From positions 124,001 to 188,000 of the forward strand of contig JAHDGJ010000003.1 in the NCBI GenBank assembly GCA_020627705.1: a DNA stretch of 64,000 bases, read 5' to 3'. The notes below the pieces were generated by a model. The model did not search any database. It saw only the letters and a program-made list of their open reading frames with translations, and was not told the origin of the DNA. This document shows positions 1-7,996 of this stretch, piece by piece (position 1 is the stretch's first letter; each line of letters begins with the position of its first letter). The stretch is from Saprospiraceae bacterium (GTDB taxonomy: Bacteria; Bacteroidota; Bacteroidia; Chitinophagales; Saprospiraceae). A program made the translations under genes and the position numbers.

Positions 1-403
1 CTATAAATAAATTTTGGGCTATTCTGTTTGAATTTTCCTCTGATATGCTGCATTGGCTCTTTTTGTTATACAGCAAATAGCGGGTCTTTGAAACCAATTT
101 ATAAATTGGTCTTGCTAAAAAATTTGGTAAAATACCTAGGAATGTAATTTTCCAATTTTTTAATCCAGCTATTTGAGCTATTCGAATCACTGCCTTTGCC
201 TCCCGTAACACCTGCTGTTTTTCGAGTAAAACTATGCTATCAGTAGGCAAATGATCCAATGCTTGCAAAGGGCTAAATCTTAAAATTGACTCTTGATCGG
301 CGTTAATCAATCTAATGACCCAATGTTCGCAAAGCATACAATAACCGTCAAAAAAAACAATGGGATGCGCGTTGGAAAGTTTTAAAATGGGCTCAGGAAT
401 CAT
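1..403 (-). CDS. DCC-family thiol-disulfide oxidoreductase (partial)
   Basis: The gene runs off the left edge; 134 codons are visible from an ATG at 403 with no stop. The N-terminus has a beta strand ending in FFDGYCMLC, giving D19-x2-C22-x2-C25, which is the signature of the DCC (DUF393) family of small thioredoxin-like proteins. The following helix (HWVIRLINAD) and the LPTDSIVL strand fit the same family. Its ATG overlaps the radA stop as ATGA, so it is probably co-translated with radA. The substrate of this family is unknown. The entry was read directly from the sequence because the frame has no stop inside the window. Confidence 0.8.
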   Translation of the reverse strand, partial: MIPEPILKLSNAHPIVFFDGYCMLCEHWVIRLINADQESILRFSPLQALDHLPTDSIVLLEKQQVLREAKAVIRIAQIAGLKNWKITFLGILPNFLARPIYKLVSKTRYLLYNKKSQCSISEENSNRIAQNLFI

Positions 404-1776
404 GTGAATAGCTGATAAAAAAGATCCTCGACTTTTTTCAATGCAACGATTTCGATATCATAATTTTTTTGGTCGATGCCCTTACCATTATACTTAGAAA
501 TATAAATTTTCTCGAACCCCAATCGGTCGGCTTCTTGAATTCTTTGTTCGATCCGAGTAACAGCTCTGATTTCTCCAGACAATCCAACTTCCGCAGCAAA
601 ACATGTCTTTCGATCTATTGGAATATCTTGCAAAGACGAAATCAATGCGCTTACAATAGCAAGATCTATCGAAGGGTCTATAACTTTTATACCTCCCACG
701 AGATTGAGAAAGACGTCATTTTGAGCAAAAGGCAAACCGCAACGCTTCTCCAAAACAGCCAACAACATACTGAGTCTTCTCAAATCAAATCCAGTGGCTG
801 ATCTCTGGGGGGTCCCATAAACCGAATTGCTCACTAAAGCTTGGGTTTCGATCATCATCGGTCGCAAACCCTCAATGGTGGAAGAAATCGCACTTCCCGA
901 CAAATTTTCATCGGATTGAGAAATCAAAAGCTCTGAAGGATTGCTTACCTGACGCAAACCCAAAGCAACCATTTCGTAAATCCCTATTTCGTCAGTAGAA
1001 CCAAATCTATTTTTAATGGTCCTTAAGATTCTATATGTATAGTTTCTATCTCCCTCAAACTGTAACACTACATCTACCATATGTTCTAGCAATTTTGGAC
1101 CAGCAATTTGGCCATCCTTGGTTATATGGCCAATAACAAACACAGGGATTTTGCTTTCTTTAGCAAAACGCTGCAATTCGCCGGTGCACTCTCTAATCTG
1201 AGATACAGAACCTGGTGTAGATTCGATGTACGGACTTAAAAGCGTCTGGATAGAATCGATGATTAATAAATCCGCTTGCAACTTTTTGGCATGTTGCAAA
1301 ATTTTAATGACGTTTGTTTCTGTTAAAATCAGGCATTGTTTGTTGCGATAACCGATGCGTTCTGCGCGCATTTTAATCTGTTCTTCACTCTCCTCACCTG
1401 ATATATATAATATTTTTTTGTTCAAACGAACAGCCAATTGAAGCAACAATGTAGACTTTCCAATACCCGGATGTCCACCAATTAGGACCAAGGACCCCAA
1501 CACAATCCCACCGCCCAATACTCGATTTAATTCGTCATCGCCAGTTAAAATCCTAGGCGTTTCCCCAAATTCGATATCCTGTAAGGCTTTGGGACTACTC
1601 TTTTCTTCATCCTTCCAAATTTTTTGCTTTTCCTCTTGTTTGGATTCTTTACTTAGGATTTCCTCAACGATGGTATTCCATTCTCCACAAGAATGGCATT
1701 TCCCTTCCCATTTGGAACTGTGCGCACCGCAGGCATTACAAACGAATATTTTTTTCAGTTTAGCCAATAATCTCAA
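400..1776 (-). CDS. radA: DNA repair protein RadA/Sms
   Basis: RadA is a RecA-like ATPase that helps branch migration and processing of recombination intermediates. The order of domains is complete: a C4 zinc finger (C13-x2-C16, C27-x2-C30), a Walker A motif GHPGIGKST at 101-109, the RadA-specific KNRFG motif near residue 256, and a C-terminal Lon-like domain. At 458 residues it has the usual length. The ATG at 1776 gives MRLLAKLKK; a TTG three codons later (1767) would give MAKLKKIFVC, which matches the usual RadA N-terminus better, so the exact start is uncertain. The end overlaps the DCC-family gene by 4 bases. Confidence 0.96.
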   Translation of the reverse strand: MRLLAKLKKIFVCNACGAHSSKWEGKCHSCGEWNTIVEEILSKESKQEEKQKIWKDEEKSSPKALQDIEFGETPRILTGDDELNRVLGGGIVLGSLVLIGGHPGIGKSTLLLQLAVRLNKKILYISGEESEEQIKMRAERIGYRNKQCLILTETNVIKILQHAKKLQADLLIIDSIQTLLSPYIESTPGSVSQIRECTGELQRFAKESKIPVFVIGHITKDGQIAGPKLLEHMVDVVLQFEGDRNYTYRILRTIKNRFGSTDEIGIYEMVALGLRQVSNPSELLISQSDENLSGSAISSTIEGLRPMMIETQALVSNSVYGTPQRSATGFDLRRLSMLLAVLEKRCGLPFAQNDVFLNLVGGIKVIDPSIDLAIVSALISSLQDIPIDRKTCFAAEVGLSGEIRAVTRIEQRIQEADRLGFEKIYISKYNGKGIDQKNYDIEIVALKKVEDLFYQLFT

Positions 1777-1959
1777 TGTTTTAAAAAAGTTCCAAAATCA
1801 TCTTTTTTTTCAAAAGTTTCGGTGGTTTTATCAATTACAACCGTCTTAAACCGTAACGAAGTTATATCCGCTCGAAAGGGCGAAAATATATTTTTTTCAA
1901 TTGGTTTTTTGGGGTTATGCAGGGTGCTCACAATACGTAGGTACCCTGTTCTTTTTTTA

Positions 1960-2295
1960 TCACCTAGAAGCACATCTAATGCACAAGGTGCTTTCGGGTA
2001 AATACATCAACCGCATTGATTGAATTTGGTTCTTACAATTTTTACAAATTCCAAAATCATCGTCTTCAATTTTGAGCATAGCAAGTTTGAGCTTTGCAAT
2101 TTTGGCTTCTTTGTTTCTTTGTGCAGCCTCCATAACAGACTTATTATTTATGGCATCCATGCGGCTGATGCGCCCTAATGAATTTTCGGGCTTCACAGGC
2201 TGTGTCATTTTTTGAATCTCAATTAAGTCCGCTTCAGACTTCTTTAGGAGTTCAATTATTTTATTTTTTAGTTCTGCTTTCTGATCGCCAGTCAT
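1960..2295 (-). CDS. TraR/DksA-type zinc-finger protein
   Basis: A 111-residue protein with a helical N-terminal half (about 1-75, rich in K, E and L) and a C-terminal C4 zinc finger, CKNCKNQI...CIRCASR. This is the TraR/DksA family, whose members bind in the RNA polymerase secondary channel and tune transcription of stress and ribosomal genes. It is close in size to the short Bacteroidota DksA homologues. It is divergent from the RsmI-like gene, with only 34 bases between the starts. A 183-base gap with no convincing gene separates it from radA downstream. Confidence 0.88.
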   Translation of the reverse strand: MTGDQKAELKNKIIELLKKSEADLIEIQKMTQPVKPENSLGRISRMDAINNKSVMEAAQRNKEAKIAKLKLAMLKIEDDDFGICKNCKNQIQSMRLMYLPESTLCIRCASR

Positions 2296-2317
2296 ACCTT
2301 GCTAGTTACGAAAAAAG

Positions 2318-2325
2318 TAGATTTG
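2318..2325 (+). promoter_or_regulatory. -7 element TAGATTTG upstream of the RsmI-like gene
   Basis: TAGATTTG is an exact match to the Bacteroidota -7 consensus TAnnTTTG. A TTG at 2299-2301 could serve as the -33 element, but the gap is 16 bases rather than about 19. The element ends only 4 bases before the ATG at 2330, so a transcript from it would be essentially leaderless. Confidence 0.5.
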
Positions 2326-2329
2326 TAGG

Positions 2330-3037
2330 ATGGGAGAAGGTCAAATATTTATGATACCCTGTCCAATTGAAGAAGGTGGGCTTGATACCATACCGAAGGA
2401 CACTCTATCTGCCCTGTACAATTTAACGCACTTTGTTGTAGAGCGATCTAAAACTGCAAGGGCCTTCCTAAAGTTAGTAAAGCATCCTACCCCTCAAAAC
2501 GAGTTTGTTCTTTTCGAACTGGACAAGAACAATCCAGAAAGCGGCTTGTATACGTTTCTCAAAAAAACAAGTCAAAGTTTTTCGATTGGCGTGATCTCCG
2601 AAGCAGGATGTCCAGGAGTTGCAGATCCTGGTGCACTAATCGTTTCTTGGGCTCATAAAAACAACATAAAAGTATCTCCAATGGTAGGTCCTTCTTCGAT
2701 TTTATTGGCATTGATGGCCTCAGGGTTTTCGGGTCAAAGCTTTTGTTTCCATGGATATTTGCCCATTAAAAAAGATGAACTGCCAGCAAAACTTAGACAG
2801 CTAGAATCATTAGTACACAAAAGAGGACAAACTCAGATTTTTATGGAGACGCCCTATCGAAATAATGGAATGCTTCAAAGTTTGTTAAAATATCTTTCGC
2901 CTAATACCAATCTCTGTATTGCCAAATCAATTACCAGCGAAGAGGAATGGATTAAAACTGCCACCATAGCTAAGTGGAAATCAATAAAGATAGATTTACA
3001 CAAAAAGCCCTGCATATTTTTACTAGGTAAGAACTAA
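2330..3037 (+). CDS. RsmI-like tetrapyrrole-methylase-family SAM methyltransferase
   Basis: This 235-residue protein belongs to the tetrapyrrole methylase superfamily and looks like RsmI, which 2'-O-methylates C1402 of 16S rRNA. Family landmarks are the N-terminal strand FMIPCPI, the central CPGVADPGA loop (the RsmI PG.SDPGA motif), GPSSILLALMASG, and HGYLP. Helix-rich C-terminal sequence follows. It is shorter than E. coli RsmI (286) but typical of the Bacteroidota branch. The 3' end overlaps the convergent DUF2142 gene by 4 bases. Membership of the family is secure; the exact nucleotide modified is inferred. Confidence 0.85.
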   Translation: MGEGQIFMIPCPIEEGGLDTIPKDTLSALYNLTHFVVERSKTARAFLKLVKHPTPQNEFVLFELDKNNPESGLYTFLKKTSQSFSIGVISEAGCPGVADPGALIVSWAHKNNIKVSPMVGPSSILLALMASGFSGQSFCFHGYLPIKKDELPAKLRQLESLVHKRGQTQIFMETPYRNNGMLQSLLKYLSPNTNLCIAKSITSEEEWIKTATIAKWKSIKIDLHKKPCIFLLGKN

Positions 3038-4398
3038 GTATAGTAACGCGAATAAATACTTAGTAGTAGTACACTATTAGATAGTATCAGTATGGTTCGG
3101 TGCCAATAATTGGTTGGAATACAAATTCTTTTCGGAAAAAGAAATAAACCAATAAAAACCAATGGAAAGATCGGAATAAAATACCTTCCCGATAAACTCC
3201 ATACCCTTTCGTTTCCTACAGGACTCCATTGCATATAAATGGAAATCGTAAAGGCAAGTATCATGAGAAAAATTGACAACAGCATTGGAGTCCATTTTAT
3301 TTTGGGCTCAACATTAGTCCTTCTATTTTGAAAAATCAATTGAACCAAAACAAAAGAAAGTAATGCAATGCACCAGGTCGGAATGTAATTTTTCTCCCAG
3401 CCAAATTTGCCTATATAATGCGCCCATGTTGCTGGAGCAGATTCTATATAAGACAGAAAAGCTGTTTTGATAAAATCAAAAGGATGTGAAAGAATGTATT
3501 GCAATTGCTCTGCTGGGTTTACTCCAGGGTTTAATTGCTGCGCTGCACGATATGTCTCATGATACGAATCAAAAGGAATAAAAATATTGCCTGCATACAA
3601 TGCCCACAACACAGCCACTAGTACTACACTTAACATCAGCGCCCCTTTTTGTACTATAGAAATTATCCGATTAGGGACAATAATGAGAAGCAAAATCATA
3701 GGGCTATAAACCAATTTATTGATCGTGATCGTCAAGATCACCATTGTTATCAACATCAATGTTTTAGTATTGATCTTTTCTTTCTTTTTTCTCAAATGAA
3801 AAACCATTGCGATAAAAAGAAAACTTAAGGCATTAGAAAATACATCCCCACTCAACGAAGAATTGATAGACAGAGATGCTGGAAGAAGCGCAACAAACAA
3901 TAAGATTTCTTTTGCACTTGGAATAATTCGAATCGCAAAAAAAACAATGGCCGCCCAAAAAAGCAAACTCATAATTCTCCCAACATACATCAAAGTCAAA
4001 GGATCTGAAGTACATACTTTGCCAATAGCAATACCAATAGTTTGTGGCACATAAACAGTAGGAGCATAATATCCTACATTAGCAAAATCGACAAAACCTT
4101 TTTCCTCAAATGTTGGATCACTAACAAATTTCTGATTAAAATCATCAGTAGGTATTTGATGCTTTCGGACATGGTCATAATAATTCGTAACATGCCAATA
4201 ACGAAGATTCAAAACTCCACCCAGTCGGTTTCCATCAAGCGTTTCTCCCATCAAATGTCCGTTGGAAATATGTAAGCTTCGATGAAAATGATTGCTTTCG
4301 TCCGGAGACTGGAACGGAGGCAACAACACCAAATGAATCATTCCAAATACACCGGCCACAAGGATAAAGAAATACTCGGCTGGCATACGCTTGAACAT
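3034..4398 (-). CDS. DUF2142-family polytopic membrane protein
   Basis: A 454-residue inner-membrane protein with about 10 predicted hydrophobic helices. After the first helix it has the PPFQSPDESNHFHRSL segment, typical of DUF2142 proteins (PPFQ.PDE..H..R). A soluble extracytoplasmic loop of about 110 residues follows, then the remaining helices. The acidic PDE loop after the first helix resembles that of GT-C glycosyltransferases, and the family is often found with surface polysaccharide genes, so a role in envelope glycan assembly is possible but not shown. No glycan cluster surrounds it here. It is convergent with the RsmI-like gene and lies 10 bases downstream of the helicase gene on the same strand. 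Confidence 0.8.
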   Translation of the reverse strand: MFKRMPAEYFFILVAGVFGMIHLVLLPPFQSPDESNHFHRSLHISNGHLMGETLDGNRLGGVLNLRYWHVTNYYDHVRKHQIPTDDFNQKFVSDPTFEEKGFVDFANVGYYAPTVYVPQTIGIAIGKVCTSDPLTLMYVGRIMSLLFWAAIVFFAIRIIPSAKEILLFVALLPASLSINSSLSGDVFSNALSFLFIAMVFHLRKKKEKINTKTLMLITMVILTITINKLVYSPMILLLIIVPNRIISIVQKGALMLSVVLVAVLWALYAGNIFIPFDSYHETYRAAQQLNPGVNPAEQLQYILSHPFDFIKTAFLSYIESAPATWAHYIGKFGWEKNYIPTWCIALLSFVLVQLIFQNRRTNVEPKIKWTPMLLSIFLMILAFTISIYMQWSPVGNERVWSLSGRYFIPIFPLVFIGLFLFPKRICIPTNYWHRTILILSNSVLLLSIYSRYYT

Positions 4399-4408
4399 AT
4401 TGAAATGA

Positions 4409-6676
4409 TTATTCTAGAATTTGCAATTTAGCATATTGCAGCATGATTCTTTTGTCTGGATTGTCGGGAATACTTTCGAAACGTATCGTAGCGACCTGTC
4501 TGGCATCAACAGAAAGCACTTTCCCTTCTCCAAATTTTAAATGCAACACCTTCATACCCTCCTTAATTTTAGAAGATGGGTCCGGTTTAAAAGTACTTGG
4601 GTCTACTTGTGGCAATGCCTTTTTGGCTCTACCTAGAGGTTTAAAGTTTCCAAGAATTCTAGGCTTTCCAAAACCTGGTGACTTGTTTTTAGATATGGAA
4701 ATAAGAGAATCAATGGCACTGTCTGGAAGTTCTTCCAAAAATCTGCTTGGATCATTGAATCTCATTTGACCAAATGTATATCGACTGTTACTATAACTTA
4801 AAGTCAGATGCTCTTCTGCTCTTGTTACCGCTACATAAAAAAGTCTTCGTTCTTCATCTATTTGGTCTGGAGATGACAAGGACATATATGATGGAAACAG
4901 ATTTTCTTCAAGACCTACGACAAAAACAGATTTAAATTCTAAACCCTTGGCAGAATGCACACTCATCAAAGTAATGGCATCCATAGTACCATCATCATTA
5001 TCCGCATCTGTCATCAAAGAAATTGTTTGTAAAAACTTTGAAAGCGACTTGTCCACAATTTCTTCTCCAGCTTCCAATTCATCGTCTTCCGTAAACTCTT
5101 TGATCCCATCAAGTAAAGCATTGAGGTTTTCTACTCTTCCCATCCCCTCCGGTGTGGTATCCGCTTTAAGCAAATCGACAATGCCAGATTGACGCGAAAT
5201 ATACAAAGCCGCGTCATAGGCAGTACTCGAATCAGCTTTCTTTTTAAAAGCAGCAATCATCTTTACAAAATCAAGTAATTTTTGTTTTGCACGAACAGTG
5301 AGATCTACCTTCATCAGGACCTCCATCATGCTGATGTCGTTGTCATTGGAGATTAACGCAATTTCTTCTATTGTCTTATTGCCCAAACCACGCCTTGGGT
5401 AATTTATAGCTCTTTTAAAGGCCTCGTCATCTTTATAGTTAACTGCTAATCTCAGATAAGCAATTAAATCTTTGATTTCTTTTCGCGCGTAAAAAGACAA
5501 TCCTCCATATATTCTGTACGGAATATTTTGTCTTCTCAAATGCTCCTCAAAAATTCTTGATTGAGCATTGGTTCGATATAATATAGCCATTTGTTTGTTG
5601 GCCAGATTAAATCTATGTTTCTGCTCGATAATCGAATCTGCCACCCTTCTTCCCTCTTCAGAGTCAGACATCGCTTTTATAATCTTAATCTTTTTCCCTT
5701 CCTCTTTATCAGTCCAGATCTTCTTCGGAATTTGCTTTTTATTATAGTTGATTATAGCGTTGGCCGTTTCTATAATAAAGCTTGTGGAACGATAGTTTTG
5801 TTCTAGCTTAAAAGTTTGCACTTCAGGAAAGTCATTTGAAAACTGCAAAATATTTTCGATCGTCGCTCCTCGAAAAGAGTAGATACTTTGTGCATCATCA
5901 CCAACGATACAAATATTGTGCTCACTATCATTGTATACCGTTAATAACTTCAAGATTTCGTATTGCAAATAATTGGTGTCCTGAAACTCATCTACCAAAA
6001 CATATCGAAATTGTGCTTGATATTTCGCCCTTACGTTATCGGGATTTTGATAAAGTAATCGAAACATTTGCAATAATAAATCATCAAAGTCCATAGCCCC
6101 TGAACGTTGGCATTTCTTGACATATTGATCATAAATCATTTGTGTCATTGGCCGACGATTCATCTTGTCGTAAGCGATCAATTCTTCATTCGCCGCATAA
6201 GCCTTGGGCGTAATCAAATTGCTTTTGGCATGCGAAATCCGTGAAAGAATCGAGCTTACATTGTAAACTTTAGAATCGAGTTTATGGGACTTGATAATTT
6301 CTCGAATGACTGATTTAGAATCATCAGTATCATAAATACTAAAATCATTGGGATAACCTATATGGTGTGCCTCAACACGTAAAATTCTCGAAAACAAAGA
6401 GTGAAAGGTGCCAGCCCAAACTTTATATGCCATAGGACCAACAACTTTTTCGATCCGGTCCTTCATCTCTCTCGCCGCCTTATTGGTAAAAGTTAGCGCT
6501 AAAATATTCCAAGGAGCCACTCCAATTTTCATTAGGTGTGCTATACGGTAGGTGAGCACCCTGGTCTTTCCTGAACCAGGACCTGCAATAACCATAACCG
6601 GTCCCTCGGTACAGGTCACTGCCTGTCTTTGAATATCATTTAACTCATCTAAATATGGAAATGCAACTTCTGACAT
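4409..6676 (-). CDS. pcrA: UvrD/PcrA superfamily 1A DNA helicase
   Basis: A 3'-to-5' DNA translocase/helicase for nucleotide excision repair, replication restart and clearing of RecA filaments. It has all SF1A motifs: Q motif LNDIQRQAV, Walker A GPGSGKT (32-38), TFTNKAAREM, DEFQDTN, VGDDAQSIYSFRGA, QNYRST, the TLMSVHSAKGLEF motif, and VAVTRAEEHL. The C-terminal tail ends in a KVLHLKFGEGKVLSV segment, the PcrA Tudor-like domain that contacts RNA polymerase. I chose the ATG at 6676 (MSEVAFPYL) over an in-frame TTG at 6685. Length is 755 residues, normal for the family. Confidence 0.95.
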   Translation of the reverse strand: MSEVAFPYLDELNDIQRQAVTCTEGPVMVIAGPGSGKTRVLTYRIAHLMKIGVAPWNILALTFTNKAAREMKDRIEKVVGPMAYKVWAGTFHSLFSRILRVEAHHIGYPNDFSIYDTDDSKSVIREIIKSHKLDSKVYNVSSILSRISHAKSNLITPKAYAANEELIAYDKMNRRPMTQMIYDQYVKKCQRSGAMDFDDLLLQMFRLLYQNPDNVRAKYQAQFRYVLVDEFQDTNYLQYEILKLLTVYNDSEHNICIVGDDAQSIYSFRGATIENILQFSNDFPEVQTFKLEQNYRSTSFIIETANAIINYNKKQIPKKIWTDKEEGKKIKIIKAMSDSEEGRRVADSIIEQKHRFNLANKQMAILYRTNAQSRIFEEHLRRQNIPYRIYGGLSFYARKEIKDLIAYLRLAVNYKDDEAFKRAINYPRRGLGNKTIEEIALISNDNDISMMEVLMKVDLTVRAKQKLLDFVKMIAAFKKKADSSTAYDAALYISRQSGIVDLLKADTTPEGMGRVENLNALLDGIKEFTEDDELEAGEEIVDKSLSKFLQTISLMTDADNDDGTMDAITLMSVHSAKGLEFKSVFVVGLEENLFPSYMSLSSPDQIDEERRLFYVAVTRAEEHLTLSYSNSRYTFGQMRFNDPSRFLEELPDSAIDSLISISKNKSPGFGKPRILGNFKPLGRAKKALPQVDPSTFKPDPSSKIKEGMKVLHLKFGEGKVLSVDARQVATIRFESIPDNPDKRIMLQYAKLQILE

Positions 6677-6745
6677 ATGGTGCAAAGGTGTATAAATCTG
6701 AAAAAAGAAATAGAGGATTGACCTATTAAATTTTATTCAAAATTT

Positions 6746-7324
6746 TTACTCTAAAAAATCAATATTTCCACAATTCTTTGCTTTTACTTGCGGTAATAAA
6801 TTAATGAATAACTGTTGGTCTTTTATAAAGTACTCTAAGCGATTCCCGCCTCGATCTTGACTCCCTTTATTTGGATCTGTTTGATAAAAAAAGGCAACAG
6901 TATAAAAAAGGCAATCTTCATTAGGCTGAAGCACTATGTTTATACTTGTTGGCTTGCCCAAAGAAGTCAATTCGTTTATTCCATAGCTAAATAGGCCATG
7001 CTTTTCTAGGCTCATTGTTTCACTTGGAAGATACAACTGCATAAAGGTCTCGGGAGACTTAGGTATAGCAAATGACTCTTGTGTAAAATCAATTGAAATT
7101 TTAAAGCGGCAATCTGTTTGATTGGTTATACGTGTATAAAAAACCAGATAACTGTGATTAAAATAGTTGATTGTCGGTCCTGGATAAGGTCCCCCTTTGG
7201 GGTAACTGTTTTGAATTAGGATGCCATCTTGTTGAGATACTTTGAACCAATCCAACTCTTTCTCCTGACCTTTTAAGAGACTAAAATTCAAAAACATCAG
7301 CACCAAGAATATTAGATTTTTCAT
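6746..7324 (-). CDS. Secreted hypothetical protein
   Basis: I do not recognise this protein. The ATG at 7324 gives a clear signal peptide (MKNLIFLVLMFLNFSLLKGQ) and a 192-residue product; the frame extends upstream to a TTG at 7393, which would bury the signal peptide. The mature part is rich in beta-forming residues and aromatic residues (for example NYFNHSYLVFYTRI), with a PKGGPYPGP turn near the N-terminus, suggesting a periplasmic beta-sandwich. It follows the transglutaminase-like gene by 65 bases on the same strand, so the two may work together. Confidence 0.65.
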   Translation of the reverse strand: MKNLIFLVLMFLNFSLLKGQEKELDWFKVSQQDGILIQNSYPKGGPYPGPTINYFNHSYLVFYTRITNQTDCRFKISIDFTQESFAIPKSPETFMQLYLPSETMSLEKHGLFSYGINELTSLGKPTSINIVLQPNEDCLFYTVAFFYQTDPNKGSQDRGGNRLEYFIKDQQLFINLLPQVKAKNCGNIDFLE

Positions 7325-7389
7325 TTTAAACTTTGCGAACAGGATAGAGTGATCTCTACTAAATTGCAACAATAATTGGTTTTTTGTCC

Positions 7390-7947
7390 TCAATATGATT
7401 TACCTGCAGAAACTTTTTTAATTCGTAAGTAATCATACAAACTGGGATCAACAAATACTGAATCTCCTGTTAGATTATTTGAAAGCATATTAAAATCATG
7501 GTCTTTGAAAAAAGAGCTTTCAAAAAATTGGTGAATATTAAATCCAAGAAAATGCATTTCCCCAATCATATGCTTTGCCTGTATTTGCTCGGTTAGATTA
7601 TTTTTCGAAACCAAGTAGAGCACGATAGAATTAAATAGCGCAGAATATCCTATACAATTTGCCTTCTTCAATTTTTGCAAGGTATTGGGATCTTGGGAAG
7701 TGTTTTGAGATGAAAATTGGACTTGATTTGAGGTGATTTCTAAAGCAATATCTACAATGTCATCAAGCTTCAGATTATGATCAGCAGATTTTTGATCAAT
7801 TAATTCCATTAACTTTTTGTCCGTCAATTTAATACTTGCTCTGGAGCCCACTTCATGATAGTGTATGGTCCAACGATAGATTGGACCTCGAAATAAAACG
7901 ACAAGAACAATACTAATCCCTAATGTTTTTAAAATTTTTTTCAACAT
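7390..7947 (-). CDS. Membrane-anchored transglutaminase-like protein
   Basis: A 185-residue protein with an N-terminal transmembrane anchor (about 6-20). The rest has an ordered Cys-His-Asp set: C98 in ANCIGYSALF, H150 in KDHDFN, and D167 in VFVDPSLYD. The pattern C-x-G followed by H-x-F-N and V-D-P is that of transglutaminase-like cysteine peptidases and cyclases, which act on peptides or cross-links in the envelope. The assignment is motif-based inference. The domain is small for the family. The next gene downstream encodes a secreted beta-rich protein that could be its partner or substrate. Confidence 0.5.
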   Translation of the reverse strand: MLKKILKTLGISIVLVVLFRGPIYRWTIHYHEVGSRASIKLTDKKLMELIDQKSADHNLKLDDIVDIALEITSNQVQFSSQNTSQDPNTLQKLKKANCIGYSALFNSIVLYLVSKNNLTEQIQAKHMIGEMHFLGFNIHQFFESSFFKDHDFNMLSNNLTGDSVFVDPSLYDYLRIKKVSAGKSY

Positions 7948-7996
7948 GTATTCATAAGCAATGGCTTAAGCAGTTTCCGTATGAGGAATGCCTCAC

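Noticed and set aside
1773-1973. 66-codon minus-strand frame filling the gap between the DksA-like gene and radA, ending ATGA with radA.
   Set aside because: The overlap is suggestive, but the peptide has no domain, signal or helix pattern, and radA may really start at TTG 1767. I left it out as a gene.
3034-4398. A PMT-type mannosyltransferase reading of the DUF2142 protein.
   Set aside because: The PPFQSPDE loop is the DUF2142 type; there are no PMT or MIR features.
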